This document shows, piece after piece, positions 52,401 to 61,604 of a stretch of DNA of 64,000 nucleotides. The stretch spans positions 18,433,501 to 18,497,500 of the forward strand of contig CM076943.1 of NCBI GenBank assembly GCA_039566865.1. Direction: 5' to 3'. How positions within the stretch are numbered: the first letter of the stretch is position 1; the number at the start of each line of letters is the position of its first letter. This stretch comes from Aurelia coerulea. Its lineage: Eukaryota; Cnidaria; Scyphozoa; Semaeostomeae; Ulmaridae. A program made the position numbers and the translations under genes. The notes under the pieces are model-generated. The model saw only the letters and a program-made list of their open reading frames with translations. It ran no database searches and was not told the DNA's origin.

Positions 52401-54318
52401 AGAACAGAACAGGTAAATTTTCTGCCCTTAAAAATATTCCCGGAACTAATGAAGTATACCAGGAGATAGAATAAACATTCCTTGAATCATCCTGAAAGTT
52501 TCATACTGTTACAAGGTGTAGTTTATTTTATAGAATTATTTTTAATCAAGGGGTTTTTGGTCGTGAGTTGTTTGTTGTTGGGCGTTTCCCCTTCGGAATG
52601 CAGATTGTACTGAGTGATAACAGATAAATGTTCTGCCCTTAAAAATATTTTCTGAAACTAATGAAGTATACCAGGCCAGGAGATAGCATGATCATTCCTT
52701 GAATCATCCTGAAAGTTTCGTATTGTTACATGGTGTAGTTTTTTTGTAGAATTATTTTTAATCAAGGGGTTTTTTGGTCGTGAGTTGTTTGTTGTTGGGC
52801 GTTTCCCCTTCGGAATGCAGATTGTACTGAGTGATAACAGATAAATTTTCTGCCCTTAAAAATATTTTCCGAAACTAATGAAGTATACCAGGAGATAGCA
52901 TAATCATTCCTTGAATCATCCTGAAAGTTTCGTACTGTTACATGGTGTAGTTTATTTTATAGAATTATTTTTAATCAAGGTGTTTTTTGTTGATGGGTGT
53001 TTCCCTTGCAGAATGCTGAACAGAAAAGATAAATTTTCTGCCCTTAAAAATATTTTCTGAAACTAATGAAGTATACCAGAAGATAGCATGATCATTCCTT
53101 GAATCATCCTGAAAGTTTCGTATTGTTACATTGTGTAGTTTCTTTGTATAATTATTTTTAATCAAGGGGTTTTTTGGTCGTGAGTTGTTTGTTGTTGGGC
53201 GTTTCCCCTCCGGAATGCAGATTGTACTGAGTGATAACAGATCCTTGAATCATCCTGAAAGTTTCGTACTGTTACATGGTGTAGTTTATTTTATAGAATT
53301 ATTTTTAATCAAGGTGTTTTTGGTAGGAATGGTGGCCTTGTTGATGGGTGTTTCCCTTGCAGAATGCGGAACAGAACAGATAAATTTTCTGCCCTTAAAA
53401 ATATTTTCTGAAACTAATGAAGTATACCAAGAGATAGCATTATCATTCCTTGATACATTCTTAAAATTTCATACTGTTACATGGCGTAGATTTTTTTTAT
53501 AGAATTATTTTGAATCAAGGTATTTTTTGGTCGGAAGTTGTTCGTTGGTGGCTCGGGTGTTTCTCCAACGGAATGCATATTAAAAGATAGATAACTTGGA
53601 AATATCGAGGAAATATTATCTAAATCAAGTTTTTCATTGAAATTGACTTCTGCTTTCCATCTCTGTTTATTTCTTAAACATGAATTGGGCGATAGACAAA
53701 AATTGTACGTGACATAATTTGGTTGATAGCCCATCACTATATTTTTGCTGCAGAGCGCTTTGGTCAGCGGTATACAAAATTCCCTCATCTTGTTCAATAC
53801 TAGCCTACGTGTAGACCCCTAGGATAATGGGTCTACTCGTAGGCTAGTTCAATACCGCCATTTCAAGAGGGCTGTTTTCCAAGTTTTGTGGAAAATGTAT
53901 GCGCATAATTATCTCGCAGCTCAAAATATTGTCATAAAAACAAAGAGCGAAGTATCTTAGTGCAGCAAGGTTAATCAATTGCATGATTAGACCCTTAGGT
54001 CAGAGATCAAATTTCTATGCAAGGCGGAACAAAGAGAAAAATTTCAAAGAGTTTCCTGGGTAAATGGTTTCTTTACAAATAATCAGCAAATTATTCTGAG
54101 GAATTCTCAAACGAGGTTCGAACAAGCTTTATGGTAGACTTGCTCCCAAGTCTGTTTTGTCAACTGTAATAAGTCTACCGGAAAGTTCCCTTCAATTTTG
54201 TTGACGAATTTTTTTTTGACGAAATAGACTTGGGGCAAGTCTAGCTTTATGGCGGTATTGAACAGACCACTATTTCCTTTGAAATTGGGTGTGGCTAACA
54301 GGCTAATTCAATTTACGC

Positions 54319-54413
<95 letters not shown>

Positions 54414-57400
54414 GTCATCATCATCACTATCACCATCACCATCACCATCACCATCACCACCACCACCATCACCATCACCACCACCACCACCATCAAAACC
54501 AAAACTCAATTTCACTTAAATGTACTTACCGTTGACTGCTGTGTCGAAAGAGTTTTTGTCCAGCCCCAGTGTGATGAGAGAAGTTTCCATTTCAGACAGA
54601 TATCGCTTAAACTTCACATCTGTAAACTCTGGTTTGCTTACGTGAGATACAAAATCATTCTTCATGTCTTTTAGCGATTTCATTGCGTCCAAGTAGCCAC
54701 TGTAGAGAGGATCCTTTTTCAGGACGTCTTGGGACACCTTCGTAAAACGCAAAACTTTTGTCAACAAGGTCAAGTCCCATTGATCTATGTCTCCAGTTTC
54801 AAAAATTGTCTTTTCTTTCGGAAAGTCAAAGCGAAGAATTCCTTTGTTGAAGTGAAGAAGATCGTCCGTAGAATTCTTCCAGCTGGGATGGATTCGTCTG
54901 AAAACTTGTCTAAGTGTTTCCAGACCGCAACGGTAGAGAATGATCACCAATTGAAGAAAATTGCGTCTAGAAATAAGAATAGAATAATATAATGATCATA
55001 GCTGTATTGCTCGTCTGGTTTTCACGACCCCCCTCCCCCTCTCATGATGCTGATGCTATTGATGAGTGGCTCGCACCACTGAAATCTGTACCAGATCTGT
55101 ACCCTTCTTGCTGCGAAGTAGGCCAAGGCAGGTTTTCGATACAATGGCTAAAAAGTCATCCGTACTATTTCATTCAAGCAGGACATTATCATTCAACAGT
55201 AGCTACCAAGAGCAAGAAACTTTCATGCAGCCGTAGCAGCAAAGTAAGAGGACTGAAGGTGAAGTTGCGGCTTTCAGAACCAAGCTCTTGGTTCGCAGAA
55301 GTAGAGAAGACCTAATCCTATGATGTTCGAGTGGTGGGGTTCTACCTGGGATCGAACCCCGGGTTCTGCCTGCGAAGTCAGAGGATTGCAACACTGCGCC
55401 ACACCCGGGGACCACAAGACCTTCAAAACCACTGATTCACAAAACCTACCTGCAATAGCAGTGAAATGAAAATGTAAGGCAAAGATTATCAAGGATACAA
55501 TTGAACAACTTCGTTCGTTTGGAAAAATTAGACAAAGAGGAGCCAGAGAGACCATTAATTTTGGCCAATCATGACAGTTTGAAATTACAAGAAGGGACGA
55601 GGAAAGTAAAAAATCTAAAGAATTATTCAAACTTCAAATTAAAGAACGGAAAAATTTCCTAAGGACGACAAGAGGTTCAATGCAACGATGTATCAAGAAT
55701 TCGAAAGGGGGATCATTATCATCACCATCATTACTTATTTCTACAGTAGGCGAGAATTAATCATAGCTATAAATTACATCTAATTTAAGCCTACTTTACA
55801 CTAAACAATATATAAAAAATTACAAAATAGATCGAAAGGTCTATCCTGTTAGGAACCCAAACTGCGGTGCATATATTTTGCAGAGTCTGCAGTTGCATCT
55901 GTCGCCTTTCCAGCACTTTATTTGCTTTTTAAAGATTGGAAGGGTGCTCGAGTCGTTTATCTCATGTGGTAGTACCACGGGGGGGGGGGGGGGGGTTCTT
56001 CCATAGTAAAGGTACCTGGGGATGTGCAGCGAGCAAGGGTATACTTTTTCTGACTTCTAGTCTAGCCAAGGGTATACTTTTTTGCACTTTTGGCCAGCAA
56101 CGGTCTAGCCAAGGGTATCATTTTTGACAATATTGGTCTAGCTAACAGTCATGGTATCATATTTGGCACAAATTTGACAATATTGGTCGAGGAAATGGTG
56201 AAAATTGGTCTAGCCAAGGGTACCATTTTCGTAAAAATTGGTTCAGACAATGGTCAAATTGGTCTAGCCAAGGGTACCATTTTCGTAAAAATTAGTCTAG
56301 CCAACGGTACCCTTTTGAAGATGCTCGCGGCAGACCCTTGCCCAAAATTTGGGCAAGAACCCCCCCCCCCCCCCGTAGGTAGTACCTGCCACATTATATT
56401 TCTAAAGAAGGTGTTGTTTCGATGCCAAAGGAGGTGATGGTGCGGACCTTTGGAAGCTGGGCGTCGTTACCATGTCTTAGTTTGTAACCAATGTTTCGCT
56501 GCATAAAAGTCTCCTTCATAAAACTTAGATTCAGATCGAATTTAATTATCCTTCAAATCTTCTTCATCTCTATCAAAATCTCTTTCATATTACTTGGATT
56601 CACAACCTATATTACATGAAGGGGATCCGATGATTGTTCCCCTTCCTGTAATTTAGGTAAGCTAATGTCTGGTGATAAAGACAACGATTTGTTTCGAAAA
56701 ATCTATGAAAAAGGGGGGGGGTGGGAGCCGCGGCTCTCGGGGCTCAACCCTGGGTACATCTTGCTTTAATGCAGGTGAAAGGACAAACAGATCTGCAGTG
56801 TTTCCAACGAGTCGGTCAGGGTATTCTATTTATTTGAAAATGCCCATTTTAGACCCAAATTACCCCCCCCCACCTTACCCTATATCATATGTATGCCTCG
56901 GAAGAAATAAAAAAGTCAAGAACACAGAACGAGATCCAGCAACGTAGACTGATTGCTTGAGTACTTAGTTTCCCTGTCCTCTTGAGTTGATGATGTTATT
57001 TTGGTCGCTTCAATCGACAGTCTGCACTTTACAATTTACTGACTTTACTGAGTTTAGGTAAGATCTTATATTTTGGTTTAGGTAAGGTCTGTAACTTAGC
57101 TTAGGTAAGGTTTTTGCTGCATTTTGTTTCCACGATGTATGTGCTAGCTGAGAATGAGCTAAGAAGAACAATTTTTCGCTGAATCTCTGCTGTTGAGGTC
57201 GTTGAGCAAATTTACTGCAGGGATACAAGGGAATTGGTAATCAGTCTACTAAGCAACGTTGTGGGTGATTTCAATGTAGTCTATGTAATGTAATATAGCT
57301 TTTGTTGTAGCATTAATTGACATTTTCAGGAATCACATTCAATTTGAAGCAAAGCCTCCAAATCCTACAGAACAGCCAGAAATCTAAATGGTGCTCATTT

Positions 57401-60400
57401 TGAAGCAAATATACATATGAAAAATTTTTTTGTAGGAAAAAAATTTCAGCAAGACATCTCCTTTGGTTCGGGTTTTATGATCAATTGAATATTTCAGCAA
57501 CTGTTGCAAATGTGCATTTTTTCACGAGATAGCAATTTCAACCTCAAACATATGAAAATTAAATTTCCTATCCTAACTCTGTTTGCATTTATTTATAGTA
57601 CACTATGAATGGTATGGAAATTTAAAGTTTTCAGCAATTGACAACCAACGTATTTCTAAAATGAGTATGATTTTGATCCCAAAATGTGTCTGGGGAAAGG
57701 ATTTTGGTGTTGATTTTCTGATCAACACATGTCATGCAGCTTTTCAATTTTATGGAATTGCATGTTGGACCCCTAATGCTATATTTCAAACGACCAAATG
57801 CTTTTCACTAAAATTCCTTCCTCCAGTGGGTGGCAAATTCTTTCAATCTCTGCCTAAACGCCTATATTTCCATATTTTCAGACAACATCTTGCAAAGATC
57901 TCGCAAAACTGTAGATAGCTATTCATATCATCCAAATGTGCACCTGCAGAAGTTCTGGAAAAGAGTAGCAACCAAGAACATTTTGATCTGACACAAGAAC
58001 AATACACCTTTTCAATTAACGGCCTCGTTTTGGAAATTTTTGAAAATTTCTTCCTACGAAACTTTTGAACACGAATTTGGATTCAGCAGCCAAAGTTTAG
58101 GCTAGATGCAAATTTTCAAAATATTACTGTTCGTGATTCTGATCTTATGACGATAATAAGTTTGAAATCTATTTGTTTGAAGCCTTAAGGGATTTGACCG
58201 TGAAAATTCTCAGTCATTATTTACAGTCAAATCCCTTATAAATTTTCAAATTTATTATCGTCATAAAATCAAAATTGTGAACACTGGAATTATGAAAATT
58301 AGCGACCAGACTAAAAATTTAGGTGCTGAATCTAAATCTGATGTCAGAAATTTCATATGAAGCAATCTGGAGAAATTTTGAAAATTTCCAAAAGGGTCCA
58401 AAAGGAGGCCGCTTAGTTGAAAAGGTGTATAGGCCTATCAAAATGGATGCATGCCCAAAACAGTTAAATATGGCCAACTTCAACCTTCGCAGTGGAAAGT
58501 AAAGTCTGCACGCAGGCTACCAACACAGTAGCACAATAACTTCAGGTTTTTTGACAGATTTTTCCTAATGGTGCATTGTTCACGCTTTTTCAGAAGAACT
58601 CCCTTTAGAATAGTTGAATAATGAACTAGATTTGATCCAAATAGAAATACATTTTGTGGTTGTTGTGCTAGACTGATCATATGGTTGTAGCTAGTTATGT
58701 CTCATTCAATTCCTACCCTGATCCCCCCCCCCCCCTCGTGCAGCCCAGGGGTCCATAAAATTCCTTGCTCAAATGCGGGGGGCCGGGGAAAAATGTAGGG
58801 TCAAATGCCCGGGGGCCATGAATATTTTTTGTGCAAATGCCCGGGGGTGTCCCAGGGGGATGGTCAGGGTAGGAATTGAACGAGACATTATCGCTATTGA
58901 AAACCTGCCTTGGTCTGGTTTAATAGTCTCGTTTTGAATAGCGATTACGGGACTCAACATTGTAATCAGTCTATCGTTGTGCTATAGTTGTTCAAAACAG
59001 GGGGTATGCTCATATCTGTCCAAGACCAAACTTGCATCTATTGGCATAGAATTTCTCCAAATAGATTTGCGAATGTCTGAGTTGAATTGAAATCATTTTC
59101 AAAAAGCTGTTGTCTTTAGCTCTGTCAAATAACTTTAAAATTAGAAGGACTTTTGAAAACGTCACCTAACAGGCATCTGTTGTTCTTTATTTTGAATGAC
59201 CCTGGGGAGATACAACACTTTTTTGTGACGCGTGTGGCCTACATTTGGTTGGGAAGAAAATGTACCTATAGTAGAAGGTGTTGTAGATTTATATTTCTTG
59301 TGGTAGCTCTCATTATTTCCAAAGGGCAGCTCCAGCTCCCCCCAGGGGGGCACTCTGGTATGCTTAGGATAGGGGTGCTCAGGTTCTTTTTTTGGGTCTA
59401 AGATTTGGGCAAGGGTTATTTTTTTGGGTCGATGATTTTTACAGTTATTTTTTTGGGTTCCTGAGATTCTGGTTTACTTTTTTGGGTCTAGAATATGGGA
59501 CAAATTCAAAAATTGGGGAAAAATATAATTTACAAACGAAATCAAAATCAAATAACGTTACTAAAACCAAAACCTTGAATATCCAAATACAATAAGGAGA
59601 AATCTGATCAGTTAGGGCACTTTTTTACAGATTTAAGATATTGATTTCATAACTTTTGGTAATGTAGTGTCAGAAAAACTATTTTTTGGGTCTATTTTCA
59701 TGCTAGAAATTACTTTTTTGGCTCTATTTTCATGCTAGAAATTATTTTTTTGGGTTGATCCGTTGTACCCCAGCCTGAGCACCCCTATCCTAAATATATC
59801 TGAGTACCCCCTGGGCAGCTCCCTTTGCATAGACTCCTGTGTATCCCTCCACTTTTTATACAGAATGACTACACTACTTACTGGTCGTTTGTGGGCCCTT
59901 TACTCTTCGTCTCGATTAGCTGTTTAAGTGCTACATCTGGCTCTTTGGCTTGTTCCTTCACTATAATTGTGCTGCCATCATTGGTAAAGCTTTGACTGCT
60001 TTCTACTGCAGGGGGTACGGGGGGTTTCGCCACTTTCGCTTCTAAGTTGTCGTGATTTTCTTCTCCTGTTTGAGTAGGTTGAACAGTACGATCTTCTGTT
60101 TCTGAGTTGCCTGCACAAGCTGCGTCATTCATATTTTGGCTTTCCTGGGGATGTTCCATCACTGCAGTCGGATCTGGGGCATAAGAGGTGATGGGTTCAG
60201 TGCAATCAGTGCCTTTTAGCAACCCTCCAGCAAGTCTAGCTTCACGAATGATGTCTGCGTAATTTGCGCGCAGTTCCTTTATTTGATTTTCAACAGACTC
60301 TTTATTGGCAACCACTACGTCCCTTTCATTGTTATTTGGATGTGGTGGCTTCAAATTGCAATGGTGTATCAAAAACTGCCTGAACTTCCCAAACTCTTGA

Positions 60401-60891
60401 GCAGGAAAGTTCTCCTTTTGATGCACTTTCTGCCATGCCTGTAGTAACGTGTTGAGTTTTAGTGCTGCTTCTTCTTTTCCAAGATATTGATCTTCTTCTA
60501 GGATGTCTTGAATCACAGATAGTAATTCAGATTTCAAGATGATAAACTTTGGCTTCGCTCCGGCAGTAGGCCCTGGAATTTCATTGTCTCCACTTGTCGC
60601 TGTTTCGAGCTTTTGGACGATAACTGCGGACTTTTTGTTGCTTTGTGGGGAAGGGCAACTCTTAGGGATACCAAAAGTTCTCTCCCCGAAGTCTTTCGCA
60701 TTGCAAACCTTTATGAGGAATTTCTTGAAGCCTCCAAAGTGAAAATTTGAGAACGCTTCACCAGGATGTAACTGCTCCCACTTTCGCAGTAAACAGTCAT
60801 AGTTAAACTTTAAGTAACCATTTCTTTCCTTGCCAACTTTCCTGATCAGATCCAAAATTTCCTCCTTTAGTTCATCCTTCGTTAAGCTCAT
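45645..60891 (-). CDS. HEPN-SAMD9-like STAND NTPase with duplicated N-terminal module (complete, 3 exons)
   Basis: Gene span; exons 60891-59882, 54966-54530 and 49420-45645 total 5,223 coding bases (1,740 residues plus stop). The ATG at 60891 is preceded two codons upstream by an in-frame TGA. Order of parts: two related modules (residues 8-64 and 119-179); an acidic linker; a DZIP3-type HEPN domain (about 343-470); a short helical segment; a SIR2-like region with SWKLVLDFDPDSD (about 600); a STAND P-loop CHSPGTGGTTIARRLLWDLR near 879 with a Walker-B-like WPIVLIDG near 942; a long helical/TPR-like region; and an OB-fold-like C-terminus (PFIALEQGQL...FIVCFTLAGPKA, about 1650-1720). The NTPase and OB-fold match SAMD9/SAMD9L, vertebrate interferon-induced antiviral translation inhibitors. 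No SAM domain is seen. I infer an intracellular defence sensor; the function in this animal is untested. Confidence 0.9.
50109..50606. mobile_element. PIF/Harbinger-like MITE with TTA duplication
   Basis: TTA at 50106-50108 and 50607-50609. Ends GGCTATGATCACACTGCTCC and the inverse of CGGAGCAGTGTGAACAAGGCC. The interior repeats GTTTTCAAAAGTCTCCGTTTT-type phrases. A 3-bp TTA duplication suits PIF/Harbinger. Confidence 0.75.
51380..51695. mobile_element. TIR element of degenerate CATAAATTCGGAAAAT repeats
   Basis: Ends GGGGGTAACTTACGTTTCCA, then TGATACGGGG, with the inverse at 51652-51695. The interior is a degenerate tandem array of CATACCCATAAATCCGGAAA-like units. Confidence 0.7.
51845..54305. 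mobile_element. 2,461-bp Mutator-like element carrying a satellite array, exact 9-bp TSD
   Basis: ATTCAATTT lies directly on both sides (51836-51844 and 54306-54314). Ends TAGCCTGTCAACCAGACCCA and its inverse, continuing with AGGAATAGTGGTCTGTTCAA. The right arm is interrupted by a nested inverted-repeat insert (about 53800-54250, with a TAGCCTACGTGTAGACCC hairpin). No transposase frame is seen. Confidence 0.82.
52290..53560. repeat. Satellite array, units of about 190-230 bp
   Basis: Six to seven units, each with CATCCTGAAAGTTTCGTACT, TTACATGGTGTAGTTT, GAATGCAG and TTCTGCCCTTAAAAATATTT. One unit (about 53115-53262) has an internal deletion. The array lies wholly inside the 51845-54305 element. 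Confidence 0.9.
54321..54495. repeat. (ATC)n/(ACC)n microsatellite
   Basis: About 105 bp of pure ATC, then ATC/ACC mixtures. It starts about 35 bp inside intron 2 from the HEPN-exon donor (54530). Poly-Ile and poly-Asp frames across it are artefacts. Confidence 0.95.
54530..54966 (-). CDS. HEPN-SAMD9-like gene, exon 2: DZIP3-type HEPN domain
   Basis: 437 bases between a TTATTTCTAG acceptor and a GTAAGT donor, phase 2 in and phase 1 out. It encodes LETLRQVFRRIHPSW, then IDQWDLTLLTKVLR, then a KNDFVSH motif and LSEMETSLITLGL. This is the layout of the HEPN domain of DZIP3 (TEALRxVFxxIHP, QWDLL, DITLLxxLLR, RNEVYGH, ALxxLG). HEPN domains are helical and often act as RNases or nucleotide-linked effectors. 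The usual catalytic Arg is Lys here (K439, H445). Confidence 0.88.
55254..55415 (-). mobile_element. tRNA-derived SINE, best copy
   Basis: The minus strand starts GGTCCCCGGGTGTGGCGCAG (box A) and carries GGTTCGATCCC (box B) 40 bp on, then a body with GGTCTTCTCTACTTCTGCG. It is an internal Pol III promoter-bearing SINE and not a functional tRNA, because the acceptor and anticodon stems do not close properly. Confidence 0.8.
55968..56386. mobile_element. TIR element of degenerate GGTCTAGCCAAGGGTA repeats
   Basis: Ends GGTAGTACCACGGGGG and CCCCCGTAGGTAGTACC are near-inverted. The interior is a degenerate array of TCTAGCCAAGGGTACCATTT units. Confidence 0.72.
58002..58430. mobile_element. Palindromic MITE, about 430 bp
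   Basis: Ends TACACCTTTTCAATTAACGG and the inverse of its partner at 58394-58430. A central hairpin lies at 58185-58245 (AAGGGATTTGAC and its inverse). The TIR resembles that of the 4215-4628 element. Confidence 0.72.
58697..58888. mobile_element. Small TIR element of CAAATGCCCGGGGG repeats
   Basis: Ends TGTCTCATTCAATTCCTACC and the inverse of GGTAGGAATTGAACGAGACA. The interior has three TCAAATGC(C)CGGGGG(C)C units. Confidence 0.72.
59338..59815. mobile_element. Second copy of the TIR element built of TTTTTGGGTCTA repeats
   Basis: Ends CACTCTGGTATGCTTAGGAT, then AGGGGTGCTCAGG, with the inverse at 59770-59812. The interior is a degenerate TATTTTTTTGGGTCTA array. Same family as 42151-42988, without the nested MITE. 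It ends about 65 bp before the exon 1 donor (59882). Confidence 0.8.
59882..60891 (-). CDS. HEPN-SAMD9-like gene, exon 1: start and duplicated module
   Basis: 1,010 bases from ATG to a perfect GTAAGT donor (59881-59876), phase 2 out. The two modules align as LKxE(I/L)L..I...Y...LL..W...H..E.F...(F)G.F..FLI..CN. The spacing of helix-like segments and the closing FG-F-FLI pattern recall winged-helix modules of the LOTUS/OST-HTH type, but this is a pattern guess. Residues 180-336 are a low-complexity acidic linker. Confidence 0.88.
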
Positions 60892-61010
60892 ACTTCAATC
60901 CCTTAAATCTCTAGATGCCATTCCAAATCATCAGTATTGAACATGCCATCTACATCAACGATATGCCTGCCTTCCTTCGAGTACTCCAGGCAAGACGGTT
61001 AAATCCAAAT

Positions 61011-61022
61011 GGGGTTTTCCCC
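61011..61022. promoter_or_regulatory. Palindromic Rel/NF-kappaB-like site
   Basis: GGGGTTTTCCCC is a perfect 12-bp palindrome and fits the Dorsal/Rel form GGG-W4-CCM. It lies 120 bp upstream of the SAMD9-like start codon, where a promoter or 5' UTR would be. No TATA box or transcription start was identified. Confidence 0.4.
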
Positions 61023-61604
61023 TTTGTCAGGGGGGTTCTGTATGGAAATGTTTCGTACAGAACTTTCGAGAAAAGCCGGCTAAAATCATACTTAAAATTC
61101 ATAGGTTCGTCTCCCATATGCTTTTTCTCTGTACTTTATTGGGTCGAGATTGAATTTAAGAATCTCTTGTACTTTTTCAGATTAAGAAGCCAAATATAAG
61201 GAAATCGTGGGAAAATTTTTATTTTGAATAATATGCAAGTAAACGTTATATTTCGAGCCAAGAAAGAACTCTGGTTACCAAAAGTTTTGCTGTATGCAAG
61301 AAACAACTACGTGGCAGTGGTAGAAACTACATGGATAGAAGATGAGAAACAAATTAAAACTTGAAGTTTCAGTGTGAAATTTAGTTTCTTATGAAAGAAA
61401 AAATGTGTGTACGGCGATACAGCGATGCGGCACAACTGTAAACAAAAGGTCATTCCCTCTGTTTTATGTCGTTTCTAAGAAAACTGCTGGAAAGCGACTT
61501 GTCTGCGGATAGTATAAATAGAATGGAGGACAATAGCTCTTTTGTCAGGAAAGTTTTTAGGGGGCCACTACGAGAGAGCGATCGATCAACTGCTAGACTT
61601 ATGA

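Larger units (their letters stand above)
49421..54529 (-). other. Intron 2 of the HEPN-SAMD9-like gene
   Basis: Holds a PIF-like MITE (50109-50606), a TIR element of degenerate repeats (51380-51695), the 2.46-kb satellite-bearing Mutator-like element (51845-54305) and an ATC/ACC microsatellite (54321-54495). No exon-like sequence was seen between. Confidence 0.7.
54967..59881 (-). other. Intron 1 of the HEPN-SAMD9-like gene
   Basis: 4.9 kb with perfect donor and acceptor. It contains a SINE and four small inverted-repeat elements listed separately. No exon-like sequence was recognised; the 57583-57918 frame shows no family features. Confidence 0.75.

Noticed and set aside
54249..54674. Poly-Ile frame and its poly-Asp/poly-Met antisense frames
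   Set aside because: They are translations of the ATC microsatellite and, at the right end, antisense of the HEPN exon.
55323..55415. Possible tRNA gene on the minus strand
   Set aside because: Boxes A and B are present, but a SINE body follows, related copies are dispersed, and a proper cloverleaf is not evident.
57583..57918. 111-residue plus-strand frame in intron 1
   Set aside because: No family features; it lies in AT-rich intron sequence on the opposite strand.
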